DNA from: Thermoplasmata archaeon
GTDB lineage: Archaea > Thermoplasmatota > Thermoplasmata > UBA184
Direction: 5' to 3'
Length of the DNA stretch: 6,570 nucleotides
NCBI GenBank assembly: GCA_030042855.1
Contig: JASHYU010000251.1
Coordinates: 1 to 6,570 of the forward strand
Part shown: in pieces, positions 1-5,281 of the stretch
How the letters are laid out: each line of letters begins with the position of its first letter
How positions within the stretch are numbered: position 1 is the stretch's first letter
Translations under genes and position numbers: made by a program
The notes under the pieces: generated by a model
Told to the model about the DNA's origin: nothing
What the model saw: the letters and a program-made list of their open reading frames with translations, nothing else
The model's database searches: none

Positions 1-1062
1 GAGCCCACCGAACAGGATGACGCACTGGTCCCGGGCGTCGTACGCCAGGGTCGCGAGGACGCGGGGAGGGGGCGAAGATTTCGTCGGAGTGATGTTGGTC
101 CAGGTGCCGCCCGAGAACTCCCAGGTGTCGGAGTACGTCTTGTTGCCCTTGAGCGCCGGATCGTGCGCCCCCCCGCCGAAGAGGAGGAGGGAGTCGCTCG
201 CGGCGTCGTACACCATCGACGCGCCGTACCGGTCGGACGGGGCCGACCCGTTCGCGCACGCCGATTGGCCCGGTCCGCCGCACCGGACTCCGCCGATCGG
301 GACCTGGGACCACGTCCCCGCCCGGAAGTACCACGTGTCCCCCACCGCCGCGCTGTGGTTCGTCCCGCCGAACAGTACCATTTCGTCGCTCTCGTTGTCG
401 AACGCCATCACGGCGTGGTAGCGGGGGCTGGGAGCAGGTCCCGCGGTCGAGGCGATGTTGGTCCAGACGCCCGCGGCGTACGTCCAGGTGTCGTTGAGGG
501 CGTCGGTCGCGGACTTGAGCCCGAGTCCGCCGAAGAGGAGGACGTACGGACCCGCCGGATCGTACGCGAGGCTCATCCGAGATCGGGACGGCGGCGAGAC
601 CTTGGGGTGCAGTTCGGTCCAGGTCCCGTGGGCGAACGTCCACGTCTCGGCGCCCGCGCCGAGCAGGAGGATGTAGTGATCGAGCGCGTCGTAGGCGAGG
701 TAGTATCCCCATTCCGGGGGCGGAGAGGCGAACCCCGGTGCGACGCTCGCCGGGGCCGCGCTCGGGGTCGGGGCAGCGCACGAGTCGGAGCCGGTTCCGG
801 AAGCGTCCGTGCACTGGAGCGAGGCGCCGTCGGCCGGTCCCGCGCCCTGCGCGAGCGACGCGGCCGCCGCCGAGAGTAGCGTGCTTCCCTGCGACGCGGC
901 GGCGCCCTCCGACGGGCTCGTGGAGAGCGTTCCTACGCCTCCCGAGTTACCGATCGGGCCGGGAAACAGCGAACTGAGCAGCATCACGAGGGCGCACGTC
1001 CCGACGCCGACCCCGGCGAGAAAGCCGGTCGTACGTCGAGGCGATGGCCCTCCGTGCGTCAC
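1..1062 (-). CDS. Exported kelch-repeat beta-propeller protein, C-terminus missing (off left edge)
   Basis: This reading frame is open from a GTG at 1062 to the left edge, giving 354 residues with no stop reached. Residues 1-13 are short and basic (RR at 9-10), and residues 14-33 form one hydrophobic segment, so the protein is probably secreted or anchored with its bulk outside the cell. Residues 35-115 are a Gly/Ala/Ser/Pro-rich linker with Cys84 and Cys95. Kelch-type modules follow: an A-Y/F-D strand, a V-L-L-F-G-G strand and a D-T-W-x-F...G-x-W-T strand. The LFGG-like strands lie near residues 131-135, 175-179, 230-233, 294-297 and 350-353, the last cut by the edge. Kelch propellers usually bind proteins or sugars; no enzyme motif is visible. 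GTG was chosen because it directly precedes the hydrophobic segment, has GGAG nine nt upstream, and an in-frame TAA lies at about 1099-1101. The ligand is unknown. Confidence 0.85.
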   Translation of the reverse strand, partial: MTHGGPSPRRTTGFLAGVGVGTCALVMLLSSLFPGPIGNSGGVGTLSTSPSEGAAASQGSTLLSAAAASLAQGAGPADGASLQCTDASGTGSDSCAAPTPSAAPASVAPGFASPPPEWGYYLAYDALDHYILLLGAGAETWTFAHGTWTELHPKVSPPSRSRMSLAYDPAGPYVLLFGGLGLKSATDALNDTWTYAAGVWTNIASTAGPAPSPRYHAVMAFDNESDEMVLFGGTNHSAAVGDTWYFRAGTWSQVPIGGVRCGGPGQSACANGSAPSDRYGASMVYDAASDSLLLFGGGAHDPALKGNKTYSDTWEFSGGTWTNITPTKSSPPPRVLATLAYDARDQCVILFGGL

Positions 1063-1094
1063 GGGCCGGGACTCCGGTCGAGGATTCCGGCCGC

Positions 1095-1105
1095 ACAGTT
1101 AAATC
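1095..1105 (-). promoter_or_regulatory. Candidate archaeal TATA box for the kelch gene
   Basis: Read on the minus strand this A/T island is GGATTTAACTG inside very GC-rich DNA. It lies about 36 nt upstream of the GTG start at 1062. That would put the transcription start near 1075 with a leader of roughly a dozen nt containing the GGAG Shine-Dalgarno (1072-1075). The same geometry is seen ahead of the malic enzyme gene. This is position and composition only. Confidence 0.35.
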
Positions 1106-1177
1106 CCGTCCTCTGGGATCCCGGGGCGACCGGCGGGTTCCGTAGGTCGGCGGCGAGGTAACCGGGGGAAAAGGTTG

Positions 1178-1215
1178 GCCCGATCCCCACCCCGGTTCGG
1201 GACCGGGGATCGGGC
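1178..1215. repeat. Nested inverted repeat, 11-bp perfect arms
   Basis: GCCCGATCCCC at 1178-1188 is exactly complementary to GGGGATCGGGC at 1205-1215. Inside it, CCCG (1191-1194) pairs with CGGG (1198-1201) around a GTT loop. The whole element can form one long stem interrupted by a small internal loop, on either strand. It lies 116 bp upstream of the kelch start and outside any convincing gene. It could be a terminator for something reading in from 1232-1477, a protein-binding site, or part of a dispersed repeat. No T-tract follows on either side. Confidence 0.7.
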
Positions 1216-1218
1216 GCC

Positions 1219-1241
1219 GCGGGATTCCCGCTTACGCGGGA
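1219..1241. repeat. REP-like palindrome with three alternating arms
   Basis: Three 6-nt arms alternate: GCGGGA (1219-1224), TCCCGC (1226-1231) and GCGGGA (1236-1241). The middle arm can pair perfectly with either neighbour, with a 1-nt or a 4-nt (TTAC) spacer. The core ATTCCCGC-TTAC-GCGGGA resembles the short palindromic repeats (ATTCCCGC...GCGGGAAT) dispersed in many bacterial genomes. Their spurious translations contain 'PRKRESR', and one minus-strand frame here reads exactly that. The resemblance is from memory, and a copy number cannot be judged from one window. Confidence 0.55.
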
Positions 1242-1477
1242 GCCGGGTCGGAGGATGGTTCCGAGTCCGACGCTCGCTCTTCCGGGGAGCCCACGACCCG
1301 CCCGAATCGCCCCTTGGACGATCGGGGCCGTGCCGGAGCACGGGCGCCGTTCACCCAAGTGGCGACCCAAACCGGGTCCTCGCGCGGGAACTCGCGAGCC
1401 GCGAACTCCCTAACGCCGGGTCCCCCGAAGAGTGAGTCCGCCGCGCGGTGGGCTCGGACGATCTGATCCGCCAGCAT
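1232..1477 (-). CDS. Possible small hypothetical protein (81 aa), weak
   Basis: I do not recognise this protein. An ATG at 1477 is preceded by a strong Shine-Dalgarno, GGAGG at 1484-1488 with a 6-nt gap, and by an A/T island (CAAATAC on the minus strand, about 1525-1531) at a plausible promoter distance. The first half has believable composition (MLADQIVRAHRAADSLFGG..., with a REFAAREFP duplication). The second half, from about residue 46, is Arg/Ser/Pro-rich and looks like translated non-coding DNA. Third-position GC is lower than in the flanking genes. The stop codon TAA lies in the spacer of the REP-like palindrome, so the 3' end may have been replaced by that repeat. It could be a real short gene, the remnant of a longer one, or chance. 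Confidence 0.22.
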   Translation of the reverse strand: MLADQIVRAHRAADSLFGGPGVREFAAREFPREDPVWVATWVNGARAPARPRSSKGRFGRVVGSPEERASDSEPSSDPAPA

Positions 1478-1685
1478 GCTCTCCCTCCTCGGTCATGGTA
1501 ACCGTCTTTTCGACCGAGTCCGGGTATTTGACTCCGTCGAGCCGGGTGAGGGTCCCGCCACCACCGCACCCCGGAGGGTCGACCCCCGTCGGGCCTCCTT
1601 CCGACACCGCCGGCGGTCGCCCGCGGGGTCCGCGGACGCCCGACCTACCGGGCACGGGGACGCGACGGGGATCCCTCTCCGCCCC
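1242..1685. other. Intergenic stretch with no convincing gene
   Basis: Apart from the weak small ORF on the minus strand up to 1477, nothing here looks coding. Open frames occur on both strands, including one that continues in frame into the malic enzyme from 1432. Their products are Pro/Arg/Gly-rich, without recognisable domains, as expected from GC-rich DNA with few stop codons. No tRNA-like fold was found. Confidence 0.5.
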
Positions 1686-1701
1686 GTCAATTCGGATTGA
1701 C
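1686..1701. promoter_or_regulatory. Candidate operator palindrome ahead of the malic enzyme gene
   Basis: GTCAAT (1686-1691) and ATTGAC (1696-1701) form a perfect 6-bp inverted repeat around TCGG. Counting the central C-G pair, seven of eight positions are symmetric. The element ends six nt before the TATA-like box (1707-1713), where an archaeal regulator would compete with or recruit TFB/TBP. It is A/T-richer than its surroundings. Dyad symmetry of this size is typical of sites for dimeric winged-helix regulators. The cognate protein is unknown. Confidence 0.45.
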
Positions 1702-1706
1702 CATCC

Positions 1707-1713
1707 GTATATT
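1707..1713 (+). promoter_or_regulatory. Archaeal-type TATA box for the malic enzyme gene
   Basis: GTATATT is the most A/T-rich heptamer in the vicinity and lies 36 nt before the ATG at 1750. A start site about 25 nt downstream would give a leader of roughly 15 nt holding only the Shine-Dalgarno GGAGG (1738-1742). This supports starting the gene at 1750 rather than at the in-frame ATG at 1432 upstream. Confidence 0.55.
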
Positions 1714-1749
1714 CCCGGCCCGCGCATCGCGGGGTTCGGAGGCGCCCTC

Positions 1750-3474
1750 ATGTCCACCGCCCCGGTCCCCCGTCCGACGTCGCCGTCGACCGCTCCACCG
1801 CTCCCCCATCTCCGGGGGATGGACCTCCTCGATTCGCCGCTGTGGAACAAGGGCACCGCGTTCACGCCGGAGGAACGCGTCGCCCTCGAGCTCGATGGTC
1901 TCCTTCCCCCCCAGGTCGAGTCGCTGGACGAGCAGGTGGTCCGAGCGTACGAGGCGTACGGCCACAAGACCGACGACCTCGAGCGGTACATCTACCTCCG
2001 GGCGCTCCAGGACACCAACGAGGTGCTGTTCTACCGCCTCCTGTTGGACCATCTCGAGGAGATGATCCCGGTCGTCTACACCCCGGTGGTGGGCCTCGGT
2101 TGCCAGGAGTTCAGTCACGTCTACCGCCGTCCGCGCGGGTTGTTCGTTCCCTACCCTCTCCGGGGCTCGATCCGCGAACTGCTCGCGCACCGCCCCAATC
2201 CCGACGTCGACGTCGCGGTCGTCACCGACGGAGAGCGGATCCTCGGCATCGGGGATCAGGGCGTCGGGGGCCTGGGCATCCCGATCGGCAAGTTGTCGCT
2301 CTACACTCTGATCGGCGGGATCCCCCCGGAGCGAACGTTGCCCATCGTCCTCGACGTCGGCACGAACAACGCCGATCGACTGCGCGACCCGGAGTACCTG
2401 GGCTGGCGACATGAACGGATCGTCGGGGGCGAGTACGACGCGTTCGTGGACGAGTTCGTCCGGGCCTTCGAGGCCGAGCTGCCCGGCACCCTCCTGCAGT
2501 GGGAGGACTTCGGGGTCGCGCACGCCCGCCCCATCCTCGAGCGGTACCGGGACCGCCTGCTCACGTTCAACGACGACATCCAGGGCACCGCCGCGATCGT
2601 CCTCGCAACGGTCCTCTCCGCGCTCGGGGTCGTGCGCCAGCGGCTCCGCGACCAGCGCGTCGTGTTCTTCGGCGCCGGCACGGCGGCGGTCGGCGTCGCG
2701 GACCTCATGCATACGGCCATGGTCGAGGAGGGAGCGGCCCCCACGGAGGCCGCACGCCGCTTCCACCTCGTGAACCGCGGGGGGCTGGTACATGCGCAGC
2801 GCGGGGACCTGAAGCCGGAGCAGTCGCGTTACGCGCCTCCCTGGGACCGCGTCGCCGGCTGGACGGCGTCCGCTCCCGACCGGGTCGACCTCCTCGAGGT
2901 CGTCCGGGCCGTTCGACCCACCGTCCTGGTCGGTCTCTCGACGGTCGGAGGGGCGTTCACCGAGCCCCTCGTGCGGGAGATGGCGCGCGCGACCGATCGG
3001 CCGCTCATCCTCGCGCTGTCGAACCCGACCTCTCGCAGCGAGGCCGCCCCGAAGGACCTCCTCGAGTGGACGGACGGGCGAGCCCTCATCGCGACCGGTT
3101 CCCCGTTCGCGCCCGTGCGGTTCGGCGACCGAACCTTCGCGGTCACCCAGTGCAACAACGCCTACGTCTTCCCGTCGGTCGGTCTCGGGGTCATGGTGGC
3201 CCGGGCCCGGCGGGTGACCGAAGCGATGTTCCTCGCGGCCGCCCGTCGACTCGCCCAGCTCTCCCCGGCGTCGGCCGATCCGTCCGCGCCCCTCCTGCCG
3301 CCCCTCCCCGACGTACGCCGCGTCGCGATCGAGGTGGCCCTCGCGGTCGCGGAGGAGGCCGAGCGGTCCGGACTCGCGCCCCGGACGGACCCGGAGCGAC
3401 GGCGCGAACGCGTGGCCGGTGCGCAGTGGAGCCCCCACTACCCGAGCTACGTGGGGCCCCCGGACGAGCGCTGA
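1750..3474 (+). CDS. maeA: Malic enzyme, MaeA/SfcA type (malate dehydrogenase, oxaloacetate-decarboxylating)
   Basis: The enzyme converts L-malate to pyruvate and CO2 with reduction of NAD(P)+, linking the C4 acids to pyruvate in the cytoplasm. The 574-residue length fits the long MaeA/eukaryotic-type class (about 540-580), not the short bacterial MaeB core. Family signatures run end to end: SPLWNKGTAFT (29-39), the catalytic Tyr in PVVYTPVVG (Tyr110), VTDGERILGIGDQGVGG (158-174), catalytic Lys181 in IGKLSLY, LDVGTNN (201-207), metal ligands Glu251-Asp252 in QWEDF, FNDDIQGT (273-280), the Rossmann loop FFGAGTAA (306-313), ALSNPTS (422-428), ATGSPF (448-453) and QCNNAYVFP (467-475). All catalytic residues I can place are present. 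Residues 1-20 are a Pro/Ser/Thr-rich tail. Start ATG 1750 has GGAGG seven nt upstream; the frame stays open back to 1432 but that part is not protein-like. Asn342 stands where most relatives have Asp, so NAD versus NADP preference is not decided. It is apparently monocistronic. Confidence 0.96.
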   Translation: MSTAPVPRPTSPSTAPPLPHLRGMDLLDSPLWNKGTAFTPEERVALELDGLLPPQVESLDEQVVRAYEAYGHKTDDLERYIYLRALQDTNEVLFYRLLLDHLEEMIPVVYTPVVGLGCQEFSHVYRRPRGLFVPYPLRGSIRELLAHRPNPDVDVAVVTDGERILGIGDQGVGGLGIPIGKLSLYTLIGGIPPERTLPIVLDVGTNNADRLRDPEYLGWRHERIVGGEYDAFVDEFVRAFEAELPGTLLQWEDFGVAHARPILERYRDRLLTFNDDIQGTAAIVLATVLSALGVVRQRLRDQRVVFFGAGTAAVGVADLMHTAMVEEGAAPTEAARRFHLVNRGGLVHAQRGDLKPEQSRYAPPWDRVAGWTASAPDRVDLLEVVRAVRPTVLVGLSTVGGAFTEPLVREMARATDRPLILALSNPTSRSEAAPKDLLEWTDGRALIATGSPFAPVRFGDRTFAVTQCNNAYVFPSVGLGVMVARARRVTEAMFLAAARRLAQLSPASADPSAPLLPPLPDVRRVAIEVALAVAEEAERSGLAPRTDPERRRERVAGAQWSPHYPSYVGPPDER

Positions 3475-3520
3475 ACCCGGGGCTCGCCGTACGATCGGGG
3501 GGCCCGCGCGGCTCCGGGGC

Positions 3521-4651
3521 TCACTTCGCTGCCGGGCTCGCGACGCTCACCGTGTGGATCCCGGGGAAGGAGAACGGCACCAACTGCCAGGACCGCCCGG
3601 CGTTCGGACTGACGAACAGATGTCCGGTCGTCGTCCCGACGTAGATGCCGGGCGGGTCGAGGTCATCCGTGGCGATCCCCTCGCGCTGGACGCCGAAGTG
3701 GCCGGGGAAGGCGCCCGGCCGGAGCAGCGCCCGCCACCGGCGGGTCGCGTCGTCCCATTCGTGCACCTGGAAGTGCCCCTCGCCGGTGACCCGAGCCCGC
3801 CCATCGAGCCGGACGAAGTACGCCCGCCCCGGCGCGGCCCGCGCCGCGGCGACGCAGAATCCGAAATCGTCGCCGAGCGGTCGCCCGATGCGGGTCCAGC
3901 GGTCCATCCGGTCGTGCGAGACGTACATGCCGGCGTGGTCCTGCCGGTAGAACGTGTCCGGGTCCGCGGGATCGATCGCGACGTGGTGGACGCACTGGCC
4001 CGTCTCGGGATACTTCTCGGGCAGGAACGGGGTCAGGACGCCCTTGTTCCGGGGCGTCCAGCTCCGGCCACCGTCCTCGGTCCGGAACGTGCCCACCGCC
4101 GACATGCCGATGTACATCCGGCGGGCGTCCCGCGGATCGAGGAGGATCGTGTGGAGACAGTGGCCCCCGGCCCCCGGCGACCACGCGCCGCGGTCCGGGT
4201 GCCGGTTGATGCCGTCGATGGGATCCCACGTCGCCCCGCGGTCGCGGGTGCGAAAGAGCAAGTGCGGATCGGCCCCGAGGTACAGGGTCTCGGGTTCGGC
4301 GGAGGGCCCGGGTTCGATGTGCCAGAGGTTCCGGAGCGGTCGCTTGACCGGCGAGAGCGGATCGTCGTCGTTGAATCCGGGTTTCCGGTCCTTCCCGCCG
4401 GGCGTGAGCGGCGTGGTGACTTCCTTCCAGGTCTTGCCCCAGTTGCTCGATCGTTGGACCATCGGCCCCCAGAAGTCGCTGTTCACGGCCGCGTAGAGGT
4501 CGCCCGGGCGACGGGGATCGGCGACCACGTGATAGATCTCGCTGCCCTCGTGCGCTACGGGACCGACGGTCCACCGGCGGCGGCGCGAATCGCCGGCCAC
4601 GATGTACGTTCCCTTGCGCGTGCCCACGAGGACCCGGATCCGGCCGTCCAT
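3521..4651 (-). CDS. BNR/Asp-box (sialidase-fold) beta-propeller protein, WD40/YVTN-like, function unknown
   Basis: This 376-residue protein belongs to the BNR/Asp-box propeller proteins often annotated 'exo-alpha-sialidase', 'glycosyl hydrolase' or 'WD40/YVTN/BNR-like'. The N-terminus VLVGTRKGTYIV (7-18) is the usual opening strand of this group. Asp-box hairpins (S-x-D-x-G-x-[ST]-W) are at 68-75 (SSNWGKTW), 135-142 (TRDRGATW), 191-198 (TEDGGRSW), 245-252 (SHDRMDRW, degenerate) and 348-355 (SPNAGRSW), alternating with DP-x-LY/MY/FY strands. I see no signal peptide, so it is probably cytoplasmic. I see no sialidase arginine triad either, so a true sialidase activity is not supported. Start ATG 4651 lies 11 nt after the stop of the MoaD-like gene, indicating one transcript. 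The nearest GGAGG (4667-4671) is the Gly-Gly codon pair of that upstream gene, at a long 15-nt gap. The fold is clear; the role is unknown. Confidence 0.85.
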   Translation of the reverse strand: MDGRIRVLVGTRKGTYIVAGDSRRRRWTVGPVAHEGSEIYHVVADPRRPGDLYAAVNSDFWGPMVQRSSNWGKTWKEVTTPLTPGGKDRKPGFNDDDPLSPVKRPLRNLWHIEPGPSAEPETLYLGADPHLLFRTRDRGATWDPIDGINRHPDRGAWSPGAGGHCLHTILLDPRDARRMYIGMSAVGTFRTEDGGRSWTPRNKGVLTPFLPEKYPETGQCVHHVAIDPADPDTFYRQDHAGMYVSHDRMDRWTRIGRPLGDDFGFCVAAARAAPGRAYFVRLDGRARVTGEGHFQVHEWDDATRRWRALLRPGAFPGHFGVQREGIATDDLDPPGIYVGTTTGHLFVSPNAGRSWQLVPFSFPGIHTVSVASPAAK

Positions 4652-4662
4652 ACTTCGAACGC

Positions 4663-4971
4663 TCAGCCTCCCGCGATGGAATGGAGGATATCGATCGTCC
4701 GAGCTCCGGCCAAGGGCGTCCCGACTCCGGTCGTTCCGCTGACGTCCTCGCCGTCGACGAACACGCGGACGTACCGGCGCAGCCGGCCGGTCTCGTCGCG
4801 GAGCTTGTGCCGGAGCCGAGGATACCGGTGCTCGAGCGCGTCCAGCAGGTGCTCGACCGTGTCGGCGGCGATCTCCTCCCGCTGCCGGGGACCGAACTCG
4901 CGGAGCCAGCTATCGAGATGCACGTCGAGACTCGGCTCGAGCGAGCGCCGGGCCGGCGCGCGCCCGGTCAC
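4663..4971 (-). CDS. MoaD/ThiS-like beta-grasp protein with C-terminal Gly-Gly (sulfur carrier or ubiquitin-like)
   Basis: This 102-residue protein has the layout of MoaD/ThiS/SAMP proteins: strand (DVHLDSWLREF, 16-26), TVEHLLDALEHRYPRLRHKL helix (38-57), RRYVRVFVDGEDV (65-77), TPLAGARTIDILHSIAGG (85-102). The family is activated at a terminal Gly-Gly by an E1-like ATPase. It then carries sulfur as a thiocarboxylate or, in archaea (SAMPs), is conjugated to lysines. The Gly-Gly lies directly before the stop, as needed. GTG 4971 was chosen because GGGAGGGG (4978-4985) precedes it; this leaves about 15 residues before the first strand. An in-frame GTG at 4923 would trim these. An in-frame ATG at 5208, also with a good Shine-Dalgarno, would add 79 low-complexity residues. 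The gene is co-directional with, and 11 nt upstream of, the BNR propeller gene. No molybdopterin or thiamine genes are nearby, so the acceptor pathway is unknown. Confidence 0.75.
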   Translation of the reverse strand: MTGRAPARRSLEPSLDVHLDSWLREFGPRQREEIAADTVEHLLDALEHRYPRLRHKLRDETGRLRRYVRVFVDGEDVSGTTGVGTPLAGARTIDILHSIAGG

Positions 4972-4977
4972 GGGCCA

Positions 4978-4985
4978 CCCCTCCC
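4978..4985 (-). promoter_or_regulatory. Shine-Dalgarno deciding the GTG start of the MoaD-like gene
   Basis: GGGAGGGG on the minus strand contains GGAGG at 4980-4984, eight nt before the GTG at 4971. It favours the short 102-residue product over the 181-residue alternative from ATG 5208. The latter has its own GGAGG (5213-5217), but its extra residues have a distinctly lower third-position GC than real genes here. Confidence 0.5.
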
Positions 4986-5103
4986 GAGATCGGCCGGGCC
5001 GCGATTGCCGTAGCACGCGTTCCTCATCGGGGGTCGATTCCTCACCGGTCGGTGCCGGTGGACGGACCCGGGACCCGAGTCCGAACGACGCGAGCCTCGC
5101 TCG

Positions 5104-5111
5104 GGATATAG
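5104..5111 (-). promoter_or_regulatory. Possible TATA box inside the leader of the MoaD-like gene
   Basis: The minus strand reads CTATATCC here, the only clear TATA-like run between the MoaD-like GTG and the divergent promoter island. A start about 25 nt downstream (near 5080) would leave a leader of about 108 nt before GTG 4971. That is longer than the other leaders in the window, so this is only a candidate. No regulatory fold was recognised in the leader. Confidence 0.25.
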
Positions 5112-5238
5112 AACTCTCGGGGCCGTCCCGGAGCACGGCGACCGGCCGACCGGAAGGTTCGTTCCCCTCCGCCTTCGGAGCGGACCCGACGACCGTCCTT
5201 GAAGCCATCGGCCCTCCCCTACCGGCGGGTCCAACTTC

Positions 5239-5252
5239 GTAAATCGATATGA
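5239..5252. promoter_or_regulatory. Divergent A/T-rich promoter island between the HxlR gene and the minus-strand unit
   Basis: The island GTAAATCGATATGA, with the palindrome ATCGAT at 5243-5248, sits in GC-rich DNA. On the plus strand it is about 30 nt before the HxlR start (5282), the distance of an archaeal TATA box. On the minus strand, ATATCGATTTAC lies about 32 nt before the ATG at 5208. It may therefore drive transcription both ways, and the HxlR protein could bind here to regulate itself and the MoaD-like/BNR genes. The flanks CCAAC (5231-5235) and GTTGG (5263-5267) are complementary. Confidence 0.4.
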
Positions 5253-5281
5253 ACCGGTGGGGGTTGGAAAGTAGGACACGG

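Noticed and set aside
1020..1062. Twin-arginine (Tat) signal at the kelch protein N-terminus (RR at residues 9-10)
   Set aside because: The residues after RR (TTGFL) do not fit the R-R-x-hydrophobic-hydrophobic consensus, so an ordinary Sec-type signal or anchor is more likely.
1187..1215. GGTTCGGGACC resembling a tRNA T-arm
   Set aside because: No matching acceptor, D-arm or anticodon arm is present around it; the bases belong to the nested inverted repeat.
1432..1749. In-frame N-terminal extension of the malic enzyme from ATG 1432 (106 more residues)
   Set aside because: The extra part is Pro/Gly/Arg-rich and unlike any malic enzyme. It would span the TATA box, and the ATG at 1750 has a proper GGAGG and family-typical length.
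1687..3438. Long open frame on the minus strand opposite the malic enzyme (583 codons)
   Set aside because: It is the GC-rich antisense shadow of an unambiguous gene, with Arg/Gly/Asp-rich composition and no domain.
3475..3520. Terminator between the convergent maeA and BNR genes
   Set aside because: Only short GC palindromes and a repeated GGGGCTC were seen, with no T-tract and no convincing stem.
3521..4651. Calling the BNR protein a sialidase
   Set aside because: Asp-boxes define the propeller fold, not the activity. I could not identify the arginine triad or the Tyr/Glu nucleophile pair, and there is no signal peptide.
3419..5242. 607-codon plus-strand frame opposite the BNR and MoaD-like genes
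   Set aside because: The composition is Arg/Pro/Ala-rich and without domains. The minus strand carries clear Asp-box and beta-grasp proteins over the same bases.
4968..5279. Minus-strand ORF whose TGA overlaps the GTG of the MoaD-like gene (GTGA), suggesting a coupled upstream gene
   Set aside because: The product is Arg/Gly/Pro-rich with no recognisable features and its start has no good ribosome site. The overlap looks accidental.
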